Source: Bacillus_BD sp963787345 (lineage in GTDB: Bacteria; Bacillota; Bacilli; Bacillales; Cytobacillaceae). From it: DNA of 64,000 bases. The stretch covers positions 372,001 to 436,000 of the forward strand of contig CAWBCW010000011.1 of assembly GCA_963787345.1 (NCBI GenBank). The letters are read 5' to 3'. A program made the position numbers and the translations under genes. Below the pieces are notes generated by a model that saw nothing but the letters and a program-made list of their open reading frames with translations, was not told where the DNA came from and searched no databases. Below, in pieces: positions 52,532 to 61,233 of the stretch (the stretch's first letter is position 1; each line of letters starts with the position of its first letter).

Positions 52532-53410
52532 ATGCTTACAATTGAAAATACGATTATCGGCTTTATTGGAACCGGTGTCATGGGGAAAAGTATGGCAATG
52601 CACTTATTAGATGTTGGATATTCTGTTATTGTTTATAATCGCACGAAAGACAAGGCAGAAGAGTTATTGGCTCGGGGCGCCTCATGGGCATCCACTCCAA
52701 AAGAGGTCGCAAATCAAGCAAATATAATCATTACAATGGTAGGTTATCCTAAAGATGTAGAGGAAATTTATCTAGGGAGTCAAGGCATTATCGAAAATGG
52801 GAAGCCTGGTTCTTATGTAATTGATATGACGACATCGATACCAACCTTAGCAGTAAAAATTTATGAAGAAGCAAAAAGGAAAGGAATGTTTGCATTAGAT
52901 GCTCCTGTTTCTGGTGGGGATGTAGGTGCAAAAGAGGCGCGCTTATCGGTCATGGTTGGCGGGGACGAAAGGGTTTTTAATGAAATACAACCGCTTTTTA
53001 ACGTGCTTGGGACCAATGTTGTTTATCAAGGTCAGGCTGGAGCTGGACAACATACGAAAATGTGTAATCAGATTGCGATTGCCTCTAATATGATTGGCGT
53101 ATGCGAAGCCATTATTTATGCCGAAAAAGCAGGGCTGAATCCAGAAAAGGTTTTAGAGAGTATTTCATCAGGAGCGGCAGGAAGCTGGTCATTGACCAAT
53201 TATGCACCAAGGATGTTAGCTGGGGAGTTTGAACCAGGCTTTTACATTAAACATTTTATTAAGGATATGAATATTGCTTTACAGGAAGCAGAAGCGATGG
53301 GTATGGAAACTCCTGGTCTTTTTCTTGCTAAAAGTATGTACGAGCGTCTAGCAAAGAATGGGGAAGATAATAGCGGTACGCATGCTTTATATAAATATTG
53401 GCAACGGTAA
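52532..53410 (+). CDS. ykwC: NAD(P)-dependent beta-hydroxyacid dehydrogenase (YkwC)
   Basis: 292 residues from the ATG at 52532 behind GAGGGGAGAGAG. Rossmann GFIGTGVMGKSMAMHL, the substrate segment DAPVSGGDVGAKEA, and the catalytic Lys region QHTKMCNQIAIAS fit the 3-hydroxyisobutyrate dehydrogenase family. Matches B. subtilis YkwC. Natural substrate uncertain. Confidence 0.9.
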   Translation: MLTIENTIIGFIGTGVMGKSMAMHLLDVGYSVIVYNRTKDKAEELLARGASWASTPKEVANQANIIITMVGYPKDVEEIYLGSQGIIENGKPGSYVIDMTTSIPTLAVKIYEEAKRKGMFALDAPVSGGDVGAKEARLSVMVGGDERVFNEIQPLFNVLGTNVVYQGQAGAGQHTKMCNQIAIASNMIGVCEAIIYAEKAGLNPEKVLESISSGAAGSWSLTNYAPRMLAGEFEPGFYIKHFIKDMNIALQEAEAMGMETPGLFLAKSMYERLAKNGEDNSGTHALYKYWQR

Positions 53411-53469
53411 AATAGTATAAATTAGAGCCTCCGAAACACACTAGCAGTAGAGTAAAGGAGGTTTTTTTG

Positions 53470-53652
53470 ATGGCAAAACGAAATAAAAAGAATGATCCAC
53501 AGCAAAAGAATAAAAAAGGTTTTGACTCAAGCGTAATAGATACTGAGTTTGCTCATGAAATGGGCAGCGCCGATACGAATAAGATTCATAAAGATAAAGC
53601 TAAAAAAGAAAAAGCTTCAAAAAATGCCGGTAAATATAAAGGTGGATTATAA
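53470..53652 (+). CDS. Small basic protein with gamma-SASP-like TEFA motif
   Basis: 60 residues, Lys/Asn-rich, with VIDTEFAHEMGS near residue 24. TEFAxE is the Gpr cleavage pattern of gamma-type spore proteins. The ATG at 53470 follows AAAGGAGG. Similar in composition to the two small proteins at 39.8-40.1 kb. Confidence 0.6.
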   Translation: MAKRNKKNDPQQKNKKGFDSSVIDTEFAHEMGSADTNKIHKDKAKKEKASKNAGKYKGGL

Positions 53653-53660
53653 CTGTAGTA

Positions 53661-53700
53661 AAATGTATCTGAAAGTAGTTATTTTCAGATACATTTTTTT
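53661..53700 (+). terminator. Terminator
   Basis: AAATGTATCTGAAA and TTTTCAGATACATTT with a 6-7-base loop, then T-run. Confidence 0.9.
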
Positions 53701-53793
53701 ATACAAAAAAGAAAAAGTAGGCTAAATTTCCTGGTTATTCATGGTATAGTAAAAATAGAAATGAAGATTATTAAATAGGCAGGTTGAAGACTA

Positions 53794-54699
53794 TTGAAAA
53801 ATAATAAAGGAATTTTACTTGAGACTGGGACAAATGAATTAGAAATTGTTGAGTTTGGAATTGGCAACAATCATTTTGGGATCAATGTCATTAAGGTGCG
53901 AGAAATTATTAACCCTGTACCTATTACTGTCGTTCCTAATTCACATCAATTTGTTGAAGGAATTATTGAGTTAAGAGGGGAAGTTTTACCCGTAGTAGAT
54001 GTAGCGAGTGCGATTGGGTTCCCAGCTTCCGATACACCTGAAAAGGATAAATTTATTGTCACAGAATTTAATCAGTTAAAAATCGTCTTTCATGTACATA
54101 GTGTTTCGCAAATTCATCGTATTTCTTGGCAGCAAATTGAAAAGCCTTCTGAAATGTACCAAGGTCCAGAAAGCCAAGTAATTGGTGTGATTAAATTAAA
54201 TGGCCAAATGATTCTCCTGCTGGATTTTGAAAAAATCGTAGTTGATATTAATCCTGAATCTGGCATTAATGTTGAGCGAATTGGAAAGCTGGGCCCTAGG
54301 GAACGTTCCAATAAACATTTAGTTGTAGCAGAGGACTCGCCGCTATTACGCAAATTATTGCAGGATACATTAGAGGAAGCAGGTTATCATCACGTTGAAT
54401 TTTTTGAAAATGGGGAAGAAGCCTATAAATATTTAGAAACGATTATTAACAACGGAACGGAAATTGAAAAAGAAGTACAATTGATCATTACAGACATTGA
54501 AATGCCACAAATGGATGGGCATCATTTAACGAGAAAGGTCAAAGAACACAGCGATTTAGCGAAATTGCCTGTGATTATTTTTTCCTCTCTTATTACAGAT
54601 GATTTAAGGCATAAAGGTCAAATTGTAGGGGCAAATGCTCAAGTGAGTAAACCAGAAATCGACAAATTAATTCGTTTAATTGATCAGCACGCACTATAA
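53794..54699 (+). CDS. cheV: Chemotaxis coupling protein CheV
   Basis: 301 residues: CheW domain (about 12-160; FGINVIKVREIINPVPITVVPN, EGIIELRGEVLPVVDV) followed by a receiver domain (about 172-300) with the phosphoacceptor Asp in LIITDIEMPQMDGHHL and Lys in QVSKPE. The start is a TTG after AGGTTGAAGACTA, the only option near the family start. Couples receptors to CheA and aids adaptation. Confidence 0.93.
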   Translation: MKNNKGILLETGTNELEIVEFGIGNNHFGINVIKVREIINPVPITVVPNSHQFVEGIIELRGEVLPVVDVASAIGFPASDTPEKDKFIVTEFNQLKIVFHVHSVSQIHRISWQQIEKPSEMYQGPESQVIGVIKLNGQMILLLDFEKIVVDINPESGINVERIGKLGPRERSNKHLVVAEDSPLLRKLLQDTLEEAGYHHVEFFENGEEAYKYLETIINNGTEIEKEVQLIITDIEMPQMDGHHLTRKVKEHSDLAKLPVIIFSSLITDDLRHKGQIVGANAQVSKPEIDKLIRLIDQHAL

Positions 54700-54762
54700 A
54701 GTGAAACTTCCATCAATGGAGGATTTTTCATTCCCTACTGATGGTTAGTCACGTAGAGTCTG

Positions 54763-54890
54763 ATTGATTTATCTAAGGGCTGAGGCCCAAAGAAAGATAA
54801 AACTTATTTCACCAATCGGAGCTTTACGGGCCGCCTATCTTCTTTTACTATACTCAGAGCCTAGGGGGCTTAATGTCCGTTAAGCCTGAG
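54763..54890 (+). ncRNA. Candidate structured RNA or repeat element downstream of cheV
   Basis: A relatively GC-rich, non-coding stretch with nested stems. TTTATCT (54768-54774) pairs with AGATAAA (54795-54801) around GGGC-TGAG-GCCC (54777-54788). A second stem, GGCTTAA (54867-54873) with TTAAGCC (54880-54886), is flanked by CTCAG and CTGAG. The terminator at 54915 follows. It could be a cheV 3'-UTR structure, an independent RNA, or a decayed repeat. Confidence 0.4.
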
Positions 54891-54914
54891 AAAATTTCAT
54901 GCTTTTATCAAAAT

Positions 54915-54965
54915 AAAAAACTTCTATTAATGATATTTACTGAATTCATTAACAGAAGTTTTTTT
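54915..54965. terminator. Bidirectional terminator cheV/ykyB
   Basis: AAAAAACTTCTATTAATGA pairs with TCATTAACAGAAGTTTTTT with one mismatch and a 12-base loop. Confidence 0.88.
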
Positions 54966-54987
54966 GTGAAAAAATCCACACTCGTTT

Positions 54988-55470
54988 TCAATTGTAACTT
55001 TCACCAAGTTTTTTAAATACTGGTTTGTTGTACTTTTTTCTAGCAGGATTTGTAGAAATTGTACTATTCTCAACTTCCTTTAACCCCGTGTAAGTTAAGA
55101 GAATTTTCTTTGCCTGGCTTAGTGAAAGGGATGCTTTAGGATTGCGAACATGATGATCCAGCTTACCGAGATGAGGTAATTCAACAAAATCACTTTTAGA
55201 AGGAGGTAAATGAAATGTGTAATTCCCACATTGTATTAATACATCTGATTGTTGTTGGCTGAACTTTGGATTATTTGAAAAATGCAGTCCTATCTTTTTA
55301 GCCTTACCTTCACGAATTAGCTTATGAAGGGCTGTAAATTTAAGTTGATATAAAAATTTAGGATTTGGAGCAGTTTTCGCATGCCTATTAACAATGAAGA
55401 TCGCTTGTGAGAGGTTTTCTATTGTTGGTTTAATTTGAGGTTTAGATGTACCGTCACGAAATGAGGACAA
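54988..55470 (-). CDS. ykyB: YkyB family protein
   Basis: 160 residues from the TTG at 55470, eight bases after AAGGAG. The central part, NLSQAIFIVNRHAKTAPNPK then FSQQQSDVLI, and the end KPVFKKLGESY match B. subtilis YkyB (154 residues). Sporulation-linked in B. subtilis, function unknown. Followed upstream by ykuD; the MFS gene ykuC that usually lies between them is absent. Confidence 0.9.
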   Translation of the reverse strand: MSSFRDGTSKPQIKPTIENLSQAIFIVNRHAKTAPNPKFLYQLKFTALHKLIREGKAKKIGLHFSNNPKFSQQQSDVLIQCGNYTFHLPPSKSDFVELPHLGKLDHHVRNPKASLSLSQAKKILLTYTGLKEVENSTISTNPARKKYNKPVFKKLGESYN

Positions 55471-55651
55471 TGTTAGGGCTCCTTTCAATTTGATAAAAAA
55501 CGAATATAACTTATCTATCATTTTCAATTAGGATCAAGACCTATTTGTATTATACCCCTTTTATCGTTAAAAGAAAATAAGTTACTTAATAATAACATAA
55601 GGTTGAAAGGAAACCATCCTGCTGTTTAAAAGTTCTCACAAGAAAAAGCTT

Positions 55652-56146
55652 TTATCTAATAATGACAGAAGTTCCATTTGGAACTTGTGTTGATAGCTCA
55701 AGTACATCTTGATTATACATACGTACACAACCAAGGGAAACGGACTTGCCAATAGACGATGGATCGTTTGTACCATGAATCCCATACCCTGCTTTTGAAA
55801 GAGAAAGCCACATAGCTCCAAAAGGACCTCCTGGATTGGGTTGCCGATTGACAACCACAAAGGTACCGACAGGAGTTTGGGTTAACATTTTTCCGACGGC
55901 AATCGGGTATGTTTTAACTAATATATTGTTTCGAAATAATTGAAGTGTTCGGCTCGCCTTGGAAATGACAATTCGGTAAGGAATGGTTGCTGGATCTGGT
56001 AAACCGGGAATAACGATGTTCCAGCCCGCCTGAATCATATTAACATTTGTAATAAACGGATTTGCCGCAAGAAGTTGTGCAATTGAAACCCGATAATCTC
56101 TAGAAATAGAATATAAAGTTTCTCCCTGTTTTATCGTATGTCGCAT
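55652..56146 (-). CDS. ykuD: L,D-transpeptidase YkuD with LysM
   Basis: 164 residues, the same length as B. subtilis YkuD, from the ATG at 56146 after GGAGTGGTAAA. LysM domain (residues 1-48) then the YkuD catalytic domain. The active-site motif HGTNDPSSIGKSVSLGCVRM holds His, Ser, Cys and Arg. No signal peptide, as in the spore-located B. subtilis enzyme. Makes 3-3 type cross-links or attaches proteins to peptidoglycan. Confidence 0.95.
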   Translation of the reverse strand: MRHTIKQGETLYSISRDYRVSIAQLLAANPFITNVNMIQAGWNIVIPGLPDPATIPYRIVISKASRTLQLFRNNILVKTYPIAVGKMLTQTPVGTFVVVNRQPNPGGPFGAMWLSLSKAGYGIHGTNDPSSIGKSVSLGCVRMYNQDVLELSTQVPNGTSVIIR

Positions 56147-56258
56147 TTTACCACTCCATTTCATTTTAAAGTTAAATTTTGTATGATAATTTAACCTATG
56201 AAAAGACCCGGAAAATGCTACTATTTATATTTAGGAAGGCTGTCACAAAAACTTCTCT

Positions 56259-57137
56259 TTATTGTTCCCCAGCGGTTAAAGTAAATAATGTTAATTCAGG
56301 TTTAGATAAAAACCGAATGGGTAGTCTTGTTGTTCCAATCCCTCGATTTACATACAAGGTTAACTCGTTATCCAAATGTTCTAATTCATAAAACCCCTCA
56401 TAATAAAGTTCGCTGTATGGCGGTGTAATTAAAGGGCCAAAAAAGGGAATTTTTACTTGTCCACCATGACTATGTCCACTTAGTTGCAGTTGAATTCCAT
56501 ATTGGACGGCTTCAGTTGCTAAATCAGGTTCATGGGCTAAAAGGATTTTATAGGAGTCTTTTGGGATCCCTTCTACTGCTTTTTCGAAATCAGGCTTTCC
56601 AAGCATCGCGTCATCAAGTCCAACCATATACAAGGAACTGCCATCGAGTAAATTGATTTGTTCACTGTTATTTTGTAATACAGTAAATCCACTATTGATC
56701 ATAATGTCCCTATATAAATCAGTACCATATCCACCATGGTCATGATTCCCGTATATAGCAAATTTACCAAATGTGGCGGAGATGCTTGATAAGATCGGGA
56801 TAATTTCATCACTATGTTGATATTTATTAGGTTCGTCCATTAAATCTCCAGTAAAAATCACGACATCTGGATTTAGTTTATTAATTGTTTTTACAACCTT
56901 AGCTAGTTGTTCTGCTTGATAATGAAAACCAAGGTGTGTATCGCTAAATTGGACGATTTTAAACTGGTCGAAGCCGCTTGGAATATTAGGGTGATGAATG
57001 GAATGCTTGTTAATTTCCAGTAATCTAGTTTCAACTTCTTTGACATAGTAATAACCGCCAGCTGTGGCAGCAATCATGGCAAGGACAGAAGTAAACGTTC
57101 TTTTAATAAATGTTCTCCTCGTTATTTTCTTAGACAT
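56259..57137 (-). CDS. ykuE: Tat-exported metallophosphoesterase YkuE
   Basis: 292 residues. The twin-arginine signal KKITRRTFIKRTF begins the protein. Calcineurin-type metal motifs DTHLG, GDLMD, GNHDHGG and GHSHGGQ are all present. B. subtilis YkuE is exported by TatAyCy and bound to the cell wall. No clear ribosome binding site before the ATG at 57137. Confidence 0.93.
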   Translation of the reverse strand: MSKKITRRTFIKRTFTSVLAMIAATAGGYYYVKEVETRLLEINKHSIHHPNIPSGFDQFKIVQFSDTHLGFHYQAEQLAKVVKTINKLNPDVVIFTGDLMDEPNKYQHSDEIIPILSSISATFGKFAIYGNHDHGGYGTDLYRDIMINSGFTVLQNNSEQINLLDGSSLYMVGLDDAMLGKPDFEKAVEGIPKDSYKILLAHEPDLATEAVQYGIQLQLSGHSHGGQVKIPFFGPLITPPYSELYYEGFYELEHLDNELTLYVNRGIGTTRLPIRFLSKPELTLFTLTAGEQ

Positions 57138-57316
57138 CGCAAAACCAACCTATCATTTATCAAATTCTTTATTTATACTATCAAAGGATGAAAAGAATGA
57201 GAAGAAGAATATTGAGAAGGATGAAAAAAATAGATTTGTTTGATTTTTCTATACTTATTAAATGAAGGATTTCAATATGCTATAATTGGAGGCGTAAAAT
57301 TTTAAGGAGGTTCTAC

Positions 57317-58528
57317 ATGGATGCATTGGATATCATTTCTAATTTAGAACATGTAATTCCATATTTTCAACCGATATTCAGTGCTGATGAGCAACGGATC
57401 ATTGGGTATGAAGTTTTGGGAAGATATGATGGAGAGGGAGAGATGGCTAGTTTAGGTCCTTTTTTTCATGATAAAAGCATCCCTGAAGAATATCGATTGG
57501 AAGTTGACAATGTCGTATTAAAAAAGGCCTTAGAACAAGCAATGATATTGGAAAATGATGTTTTTCTATTTATTAATCGAAATGAAGAACTGCTTATGAA
57601 TGACAGCGGGGAAGATTTATTAAAGCTGCTTTTAATATATCGGGAAAAAGGATTCTCTTTAAATCGGATTATTTTAGAAATCACAAATGAAGGTCCGAAT
57701 AGTGAAATCGATCACTTATTGAATTATTATCGTACGTTCGGCATTAAAATTGCGATCGATAAAATTAAAAATACGAGTAGTCTGTTGGATCGTATTGGCG
57801 AGTTAAAACCCGATATTGTAAAGGTCGATTTAGCTCCGCTAAGATCGACTAACCCGCCGCCGGCCTTTCAAGAAACTCTTTATTCATTATCACTATTAGC
57901 AAGGAAAATTGGTGCTGCTTTATTGTTTAAAAATATTGAAATGGTTTATCAGCTTCAATTTGCATGGAAAAATGGCGGTCGATATTATCAAGGGTTTTAC
58001 TTAGAGGAGCCTTCGCCTGAATTTGTCTCTCGGGATAGGTTGAAAGATAAGCTCAAGTCCGAATTCCATGAATTTATTGTATATGAGAAGAAAAAGTTAG
58101 AATCCATTGTTACGATAACAGATCAATTTCATACAAAGGTTCAATCGTTAGTCAATAAAATAAAAAAGCCGGCTGGATATGAAGGGTTATTTCTTACTCT
58201 TTCTAAAGATTTAAATGAAATTGCTTTTAGAATGTATATTTGTGATGAAGATGGTTTTCAAAAATCCCCGAATCTCATTAAAAAAGGGAGTAAGTGGGAA
58301 CTTCAGCCGGAATATATTCAAAAAAACTGGAGTTGGCGGCCCTATTTCTTAGAAAATATTGTGAAAATGAGAAATGATAAAAAAGGGATATTATCTGATT
58401 TATATAATGACATTGAAACAGGTGACTCGACGAGAACCTTTTCATATCCATTAAATGAAAATGAGTATTTATTTTTTGACTTTTCTTATGATTTTCTTTA
58501 TCAACATGATTATTTATTGTTAAAATAG
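57317..58528 (+). CDS. ykuI: c-di-GMP-binding EAL protein YkuI
   Basis: 403 residues (B. subtilis YkuI 407): EAL-like domain (1-245) then a PAS-like C-terminal domain. The signature EAL reads E-V-L (GYEVLGRYD); EITNEG, DKIKN and VKVD keep the other metal or c-di-GMP-binding positions. B. subtilis YkuI binds c-di-GMP with no clear phosphodiesterase activity. The ATG follows AAGGAGG. Confidence 0.92.
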   Translation: MDALDIISNLEHVIPYFQPIFSADEQRIIGYEVLGRYDGEGEMASLGPFFHDKSIPEEYRLEVDNVVLKKALEQAMILENDVFLFINRNEELLMNDSGEDLLKLLLIYREKGFSLNRIILEITNEGPNSEIDHLLNYYRTFGIKIAIDKIKNTSSLLDRIGELKPDIVKVDLAPLRSTNPPPAFQETLYSLSLLARKIGAALLFKNIEMVYQLQFAWKNGGRYYQGFYLEEPSPEFVSRDRLKDKLKSEFHEFIVYEKKKLESIVTITDQFHTKVQSLVNKIKKPAGYEGLFLTLSKDLNEIAFRMYICDEDGFQKSPNLIKKGSKWELQPEYIQKNWSWRPYFLENIVKMRNDKKGILSDLYNDIETGDSTRTFSYPLNENEYLFFDFSYDFLYQHDYLLLK

Positions 58529-58758
58529 CGGTTCATGGTAAAAAATGTAAAAAAGATTAGAAAGCCTCCGTGAATTTTGTAAAAAATACTCGATTTTTGT
58601 GACTTACTCTTGTACAATTCCATGTTTTTCTTTATGCTGTTTATGTTAGGAAATAACATTTTGAATCGTATCGATTGGATGTAAGTTTTGTGGTTTAGAA
58701 AGAAGTCATTTGAGAAACCTAATAATGTCGGTTAGGTTTTGCTGAAAGGAGAGGAAAC

Positions 58759-58995
58759 ATGTCACAACTTCAAGGTATTTTAACGCGATTAAAAAATTTA
58801 CAAGAACAGTCTACTAACGGTGAGCCATCACAACGTTTTTTTGAAGTGAATGGTGTACGAAAGTGCCAAGTAACTTATCAACCAAAATCAGCAACGTATG
58901 AATTGGAAGTTTATTACGATAAAGAAAAGCCTAAACGATATCAATTTGATAATATTGATATGATTACAATCGAAATATTTGATTTAATTCAATAG
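58759..58995 (+). CDS. ykuJ: YkuJ family protein
   Basis: 78 residues; RFFEVNGVRKCQVTYQPKSATYELEVYYD then YQFDNIDMITIEIFDLI matches the YkuJ family. The ATG follows AAAGGAGAGGAAAC. A small hairpin AAACCTAA/TTAGGTTT lies just upstream, at about 58716-58740. Unknown function; ykuK does not follow here. Confidence 0.9.
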   Translation: MSQLQGILTRLKNLQEQSTNGEPSQRFFEVNGVRKCQVTYQPKSATYELEVYYDKEKPKRYQFDNIDMITIEIFDLIQ

Positions 58996-59011
58996 GCTAA
59001 TGTTTTTGAAT

Positions 59012-59037
59012 AAAAGGAACCATAGGGTTCCTTTTTT
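59012..59037 (+). terminator. Terminator of ykuJ
   Basis: AAAAGGAACC and GGTTCCTTTT with an ATAG loop, then T-run. Confidence 0.9.
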
Positions 59038-59104
59038 ATAAGGCGGAAAATTCTAAACTGTGTTAAAATAGAAGTTATAATTATTTTCTGAGGTGAATTC
59101 ATCG

Positions 59105-59533
59105 ATGTTAAATCTAGAAAATTTCTTCACCATTGATATGCGTATGTTAATGATTCCTTCTGAGAAGGTTGCCCACGTACAGGTTGGAAATAGTCTCGAA
59201 CATGCTTTGTTAGTATTAACAAAAAGCGGTTATAGCGCGATCCCTGTACTTGATCCTCATTATAAACTTCATGGTCTTATTTCAACACCTATCATTATGG
59301 AGTCGATCCTTGGATTGGAAAGAATTGAATATGAGAAATTAGAAACGACCAAAGTTGAGGAAGTGATGAACGAACAAATTCCACACTTAAAGATTGGAGC
59401 AGGTGTGCAAGCTATGATGGAATTATTAGTTGATCATCCATTCCTATGTGTTGAAAATGAGAAAGGTTACTTTGAGGGAATTTTAACAAGAAGAGCAATT
59501 TTGAACTTGTTAAATGAGGTCTTATCTAATTAA
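59105..59533 (+). CDS. darB: c-di-AMP-binding CBS protein DarB
   Basis: 142 residues from the ATG at 59105 after GAGGTG (a GTG at 59093 is too close to its site). Two CBS motifs: residues ~10-75 (VAHVQVGNSLEHALLVLTKSGYSAIPVLD) and ~85-140. Matches B. subtilis YkuL/DarB, which when free of c-di-AMP binds Rel and pyruvate carboxylase. Confidence 0.92.
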   Translation: MLNLENFFTIDMRMLMIPSEKVAHVQVGNSLEHALLVLTKSGYSAIPVLDPHYKLHGLISTPIIMESILGLERIEYEKLETTKVEEVMNEQIPHLKIGAGVQAMMELLVDHPFLCVENEKGYFEGILTRRAILNLLNEVLSN

Positions 59534-59543
59534 ATAGAATAGT

Positions 59544-59577
59544 AGCTTCCTGTATGCATGGGGGCTTGTTTTTTTAT
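59544..59577 (+). terminator. Terminator of darB
   Basis: AGCTTCC and GGGGGCT pair (two G-U), followed by TTGTTTTTTT. Confidence 0.6.
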
Positions 59578-59618
59578 TTAGGTTCATTTCCTGCAGGATG
59601 GAGAAAGGATTATTGTAC

Positions 59619-61124
59619 ATGCAAAATGTGGTAGAAAAAAGAATGAATAATAAAACGAACCGCCCTATTGTCCTCGCTGCGATCATGATGGCTATGTTCA
59701 TGGGAGCCATTGAAGGAACGATTGTCTCAACGGCAATGCCTGCGATTGTAGGTGAGTTAGGTAACTTTTCATTATATAGTTGGGTATTTTCCTCTTATTT
59801 ACTAATGAATACTGTAACCGTTTTAATTTATGGGAAATTAGCTGATTTGTTCGGACGAAAACCTGTTATTACGTTTGGAATTTTTCTGTTTTTAATCGGT
59901 TCGATTTTATGCGGGTTGGCAAACTCGATGGTGACTTTAATTATTTTTCGGTTTATTCAAGGTTTTGGGGCGGGGGCGATCACTCCTATTGCAACGACCA
60001 TTGTCGGAGATATTTATTCAAAGGAAGAGAGAGCAAAAATCCAAGGCTATTTATCAAGTGTATGGGGGATTTCTGCTGTACTTGGACCAGCACTCGGCGG
60101 TCTGCTTGTTCAATATGTTAGTTGGAGATTTGTATTTTGGATTAATATTCCGCTCGGAATATTAGCGTGGATTGGAATTGCATTGTTCCTGAATGAAAAT
60201 GTCTCCAAAAAAAGAAAATCAATCGACTATAAAGGAGCTGCATTCATTACAGTTTCAACAAGTATTCTCATGTATGTCCTTGTTGAAGGAGGGAATCGCT
60301 GGAATTGGTTATCGCCGCAAATTTTGGGGTTATTATTAATAAGTGTTATTCTATTTTTTATCTTTTATTACCATGAGCGAAAAGTAGATGAACCGATTAT
60401 GCCGTTTTCGATCTGGAAGAACCGTACGATTCTTTTGGCAAATTTGACTTCGTTTACAACTGGTATCATGCTAATTGGGATTTCAAGTTATTTACCAACA
60501 TTTGTACAAGGTGTCATGGAAAAACCACCGATTGTTGCTGGATTCACATTAACGACAATGTCAATTGGCTGGCCTATTGCTTCTACTGCAGCGGGTCCAT
60601 TAATGCTTAAGATTGGCGTAAGAGCTACTTCTTTGATCGGCGGGATTGCCTTAATCGTTGGAAGTCTTATGTTTGTTACCTTAACACCGGAAGCAGGTCC
60701 AATATGGGCTGCAATCGGTTCGTTTATTGTCGGAGCGGGGATGGGTTTGACAAGTACTACCTTCATCGTTGCTATTCAAAGTGCAGTTAGTTGGGAGCAA
60801 CGTGGGGTCGCAACCGCTGCTAACTCGTTTATGAGGAATTTAGGAAACACAGTAAGTGCAGCGTTTCTTGGCGGAATATTGAACAGTCAGCTTATGAAAT
60901 ATTTGATGGAAAATGGCAATGAGCATACATCGGAATTAACGGTTAATTCCATTACCCTATTATTAAATCAAGAGGAACGCAGTCTTTTATCTTTAGATGC
61001 GTTGCGCCTTTTACAAGATGGATTAACACAGTCTTTGCATATGGTTTATTATGTTGTTCTTTTCCTCGCTATTGTCAGTATTGTCTTCATTTGGTTATTA
61101 CCAAAAAAACATGAAACCCATTAA
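59619..61124 (+). CDS. DHA2-type MFS multidrug exporter
   Basis: 501 residues, 14 membrane helices. Motif A GKLADLFGRKPV in loop 2-3; motif C-like GPALGGLLVQYVSWRFVFWINIPLG. I chose the ATG at 59619, about nine bases after AAAGGA. Like LmrB/QacA exporters; substrate unknown. It sits between darB and ktrC. Confidence 0.9.
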   Translation: MQNVVEKRMNNKTNRPIVLAAIMMAMFMGAIEGTIVSTAMPAIVGELGNFSLYSWVFSSYLLMNTVTVLIYGKLADLFGRKPVITFGIFLFLIGSILCGLANSMVTLIIFRFIQGFGAGAITPIATTIVGDIYSKEERAKIQGYLSSVWGISAVLGPALGGLLVQYVSWRFVFWINIPLGILAWIGIALFLNENVSKKRKSIDYKGAAFITVSTSILMYVLVEGGNRWNWLSPQILGLLLISVILFFIFYYHERKVDEPIMPFSIWKNRTILLANLTSFTTGIMLIGISSYLPTFVQGVMEKPPIVAGFTLTTMSIGWPIASTAAGPLMLKIGVRATSLIGGIALIVGSLMFVTLTPEAGPIWAAIGSFIVGAGMGLTSTTFIVAIQSAVSWEQRGVATAANSFMRNLGNTVSAAFLGGILNSQLMKYLMENGNEHTSELTVNSITLLLNQEERSLLSLDALRLLQDGLTQSLHMVYYVVLFLAIVSIVFIWLLPKKHETH

Positions 61125-61233
61125 AGGTTTAGATGATGTCATTGAGGTTGCGATTGAGATGATTAGTAAGTATATTTTCTATAAGGGAAACTAAAATTTG
61201 ATTGGATCCCATATAACTTTGGAGGAATAATCG

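Noticed and set aside
58529..58758. Expected fsrA small RNA between ykuI and ykuJ
   Set aside because: B. subtilis encodes the Fur-controlled sRNA FsrA here, but I see no Fur box and no C-rich sRNA-like segment with a terminator; only a small hairpin before ykuJ.
61101..61200. Small frame after the MFS gene (MKPIKGLDDVIEVAIEMISK...)
   Set aside because: It overlaps the MFS stop and has no ribosome binding site or terminator; probably chance.
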